A stretch of 8,180 nucleotides of DNA, taken from assembly GCA_012841485.1 (NCBI GenBank), contig DUUU01000584.1, positions 1 to 8,180 of the forward strand. The letters are read 5' to 3'. Below are positions 6,094 through 8,180 of this stretch, one piece after another. Source of the DNA: Armatimonadota bacterium (lineage in GTDB: Bacteria > Armatimonadota > JAAZEB01). Numbering within the stretch: the stretch's first letter is position 1; the number at the start of each line of letters is the position of its first letter. The notes beneath the pieces are model-generated. The model saw only the letters and a list, made by a program, of their open reading frames with translations, searched no databases and was not told the origin of the DNA. The position numbers and the translations under genes are program-made.

Positions 6094-8097
6094 GTGGAGA
6101 ATATAGGCAAATCGACCGAGGTTTCTGCTGCTGAGGTTCAGCGCCTGGAGGCGATTGCCGCCGAGTTGCGTGCTTACAATATCCTCTCGATCTACGCTGC
6201 ACAATCGGGACACCCGGGTGGCACCCTCTCGATCTTGGATATCGCCACGGCGCTCTACTTTCGCGTCTTGAACCATCGGCCCGAGGAGCCTGAGTGGGAG
6301 GATCGCGACCGCGTCGTCTGGTCCGGCGGGCACAAGGCACCGGCGCTTTACGCGGTGCTGGGCCGAGCGGGCTACTTCCCCGTGGAGGACGTGATGCTCC
6401 TCCGTCAGTTTGGTTCGCCGATGCAGGGCCACCCCAACCGCCTGGAGTGCCCGGGCGTGGAGCTTTCCACCGGGTCGTTGGGCCAGGGCCTGGGGGCTTC
6501 GGTTGGCATTGCCCTCGCCGCGAAGCTGGATGGCAAGGCGTACCGCGTCTACTGCATCATGGGCGATGGCGAGCAGCAGGAGGGAAGCGTTTGGGAGGCG
6601 GCGATGTCCGCCGGGCATTTCAAGCTCGATAACCTGGTGGCCATCATCGACAGGAACCGCCTGCAGATCGACGGCGCGGTAAGCGATGTGATGGAGATCG
6701 AGCCGCTGGCCGACAAGTATCGGGCTTTCGGGTGGCACGTCATCGAGACGGACGGGCACGATATGCGCGCGCTCCTCACGGCGTTTGCGGCCGCGAAAGA
6801 GGTCCAGGGGAAGCCAGTCGCGATCATCGCCGACACCGTGAAGGGGAAGGGGATCTCCTTCATGGAGGATCAGGTGGGATGGCATGGCATCCCGCCCAAG
6901 AAGGCCGACTTCGAGCGCGCGCTTGCGGAGCTGCAGGCCGTCTGCCCCTCGCTTACCGACGCCAGGGTGCGGCAGCTTCTGGCGAAGGCGGAGGATTATG
7001 CCGCGAAGGTGGAGGCAGAGACGGATGCCCTGGTGCCCGCCTTCTCCCGCAGCTACTGGTGGAACAGCGAGAGCGGCATGCAGGTGGAGATGGATCCGAC
7101 GCGCTTCGGCTTCGGACGAGGTCTGGAGAAGGCCGGCGAGGATCCCCGCGTGGTCACCCTCCATGCAGACATCTCCGCGTCCATCAAGATCACCGATTTT
7201 GAAGCGAACCACCCCGAGCGCGCGGACCGCGTTTTCAGCGTCGGCATCGCGGAGCAGAATATGATCTCCGTGGCTGCTGGCCTCGCCAAGGAGGGCAAGA
7301 TTCCGGTCACTGGCACCTACGGCGTCTTTGGCGCCGGCCGCTGCTGGGATCAGATCCGCACGACGCTCTGTTACGGCGAGCACAACGTCAAGATTGCGGG
7401 CGCGCACGGCGGTATCTCCGTTGGCCAGGATGGCCCGACGCACCAGGCGCTGGAGGAGATCAGCCTCATGGCGATCCTCCCGAAGATGACGCTGCTGGTG
7501 CCGTGTGACGCCGTGGAGACGGAGAAGGCGACCCGGGCAGGCATCCTGGACGTGGTCGGCCCGACCTACATTCGCTATGCCCGCGAGGCGACCCCGGTGG
7601 TCACCGGCCCGGAGACCCCCTTCGTGCTCGGGAAGGCCAACGTGATCCGCTATCGGGGCGCCGCGCCGAAGTTCATCGACGCCTTCGAGACGTGCCTGGC
7701 GTCCGACTACAAGAACGAAAACGAAGACATAGCGATCATCGCGTGCGGGCCGATGGTGCCCGAGGCGATGCGAGCGGCCTACATCCTGAAGGAGGAGTAT
7801 GGCCTCGAGACGCGCGTCGTCAACATTCACACCGTGAAGCCGATTGACCGGGAGGCGATTGTGCGCGCAGCGGCGGAGACGGGCGTCGTTCTCACCGCCG
7901 AGGAGCACCAGACGGGCGGCTTCGGCGGCCTGGTGGCACCGGTGATCCTCCAGGGATGCGCTCGCCAGGTGAAGCTGGAGATGGTTGGCGTTCCGGACAC
8001 CTTCGGCAAGTCGGGCCTGCCCTGGCAGCTCATGAAGTACTACGGTCTCACGGCGGAGCATATCGCACAGCGTGCCAAGGCGCTGCGCGAGCGGTGA
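6094..8097 (+). CDS. tkt: Transketolase (fused N- and C-terminal halves)
   Basis: This 667-residue enzyme moves two-carbon ketol units between sugar phosphates in the pentose phosphate pathway, using thiamine diphosphate (TPP) and a divalent metal. Residues about 15-285 are the TPP-binding half: SGHPGG (38-43), WSGGHKAPALYAVL (76-89), STGSLGQGLG (125-134), and GDGEQQEGSVWEAA (157-170) to Asn188, the TPP/metal motif. Residues about 335-500 are the pyrimidine-binding half with FSVGIAEQNM (381-390), Glu387 being the TPP-activating glutamate, and GQDGPTHQ (444-451). Residues about 545-660 are the C-terminal domain with EEHQTGGFGG (603-612). Each half resembles one subunit of the two-gene transketolase type, joined by a charged linker at about 286-335. 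An extra segment at about 518-544 (ending YKNENED) precedes the C-terminal domain. GTG 6094 is chosen because GGAGG (6081-6085) lies eight bases upstream. Confidence 0.95.
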   Translation: MENIGKSTEVSAAEVQRLEAIAAELRAYNILSIYAAQSGHPGGTLSILDIATALYFRVLNHRPEEPEWEDRDRVVWSGGHKAPALYAVLGRAGYFPVEDVMLLRQFGSPMQGHPNRLECPGVELSTGSLGQGLGASVGIALAAKLDGKAYRVYCIMGDGEQQEGSVWEAAMSAGHFKLDNLVAIIDRNRLQIDGAVSDVMEIEPLADKYRAFGWHVIETDGHDMRALLTAFAAAKEVQGKPVAIIADTVKGKGISFMEDQVGWHGIPPKKADFERALAELQAVCPSLTDARVRQLLAKAEDYAAKVEAETDALVPAFSRSYWWNSESGMQVEMDPTRFGFGRGLEKAGEDPRVVTLHADISASIKITDFEANHPERADRVFSVGIAEQNMISVAAGLAKEGKIPVTGTYGVFGAGRCWDQIRTTLCYGEHNVKIAGAHGGISVGQDGPTHQALEEISLMAILPKMTLLVPCDAVETEKATRAGILDVVGPTYIRYAREATPVVTGPETPFVLGKANVIRYRGAAPKFIDAFETCLASDYKNENEDIAIIACGPMVPEAMRAAYILKEEYGLETRVVNIHTVKPIDREAIVRAAAETGVVLTAEEHQTGGFGGLVAPVILQGCARQVKLEMVGVPDTFGKSGLPWQLMKYYGLTAEHIAQRAKALRER

Positions 8098-8155
8098 GAT
8101 GCCAGGCCAAAGCTGCGGCACCACATGGCGGCTGTTGGCTCCACGATTGAGGCGA

Positions 8156-8180
8156 GAGGGAGGCCGAAGTGGCCTCCCTC
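8156..8180 (+). terminator. Strong hairpin, probable transketolase terminator (cut by window end)
   Basis: GAGGGAGGCC (8156-8165) and GGCCTCCCTC (8171-8180) form a perfect 10-bp stem with loop GAAGT, 59 bases after the stop codon. The window stops at the last stem base, so the expected T-run cannot be seen. As an inverted repeat it could serve the opposite strand too. Confidence 0.75.

Noticed and set aside
5890..8124. Very long minus-strand open frame opposite transketolase (744 codons), with a similar 690-codon one over 4268-6340
   Set aside because: They are shadows of strongly coding plus-strand genes in GC-rich DNA; their translations are rich in Arg, His and Ala and show no domain.

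Overview
The window is GC-rich bacterial DNA. Protein-coding starts are preceded by Shine-Dalgarno sequences, and three promoters are clear. The ISAs1-like transposase, STAS protein, PD40 propeller, alkyltransferase-like protein and fused transketolase do not fix a phylum. The style resembles Armatimonadota or Chloroflexota-type genomes, but this is a guess from general impression only.

Left part (1-2325), an eroded zone. At the left edge, on the minus strand, are the first 27 codons of an ISAs1/H-repeat-type transposase, cut by the window end. Next, behind a textbook promoter, comes a DUF72 (YecE-like) gene whose two halves lie in different frames. Downstream, 1203-1751 holds what I read as a decayed response-regulator receiver: recognisable receiver landmarks remain, but the phospho-aspartate and acidic pocket are gone and the frame is broken. 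It runs to 4 bases before an intact STAS-domain anti-sigma-factor-antagonist gene (1756-2109) with its phosphorylatable Ser58. A further 216 bases hold only a short ORF that overlaps the STAS stop.

Middle (2326-4190). A PD40 (TolB-like) beta-propeller fused to a C-terminal multi-pass membrane region overlaps, by TGATG, an alkyltransferase-like DNA-repair protein in which Trp replaces the active cysteine. These two are probably translated together.

Right part (4191-8180). There are two separate metabolic transcription units, each with its own strong extended -10 promoter. The first is a class III PLP aminotransferase (4394-5677), closest in motifs to putrescine/ornithine-type enzymes. The second is a full-length transketolase (6094-8097) that looks like a fusion of the two subunits of the split transketolase type. 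It is preceded by a leader of about 277 nt and followed by a perfect 10-bp hairpin at the window's right edge.

I see no CRISPR, tRNA, rRNA or complete mobile element. The most unusual items are the cluster of broken genes beside an insertion sequence, the ghost receiver next to a STAS gene, the propeller-membrane fusion coupled to a DNA-repair protein, and the long unexplained transketolase leader.
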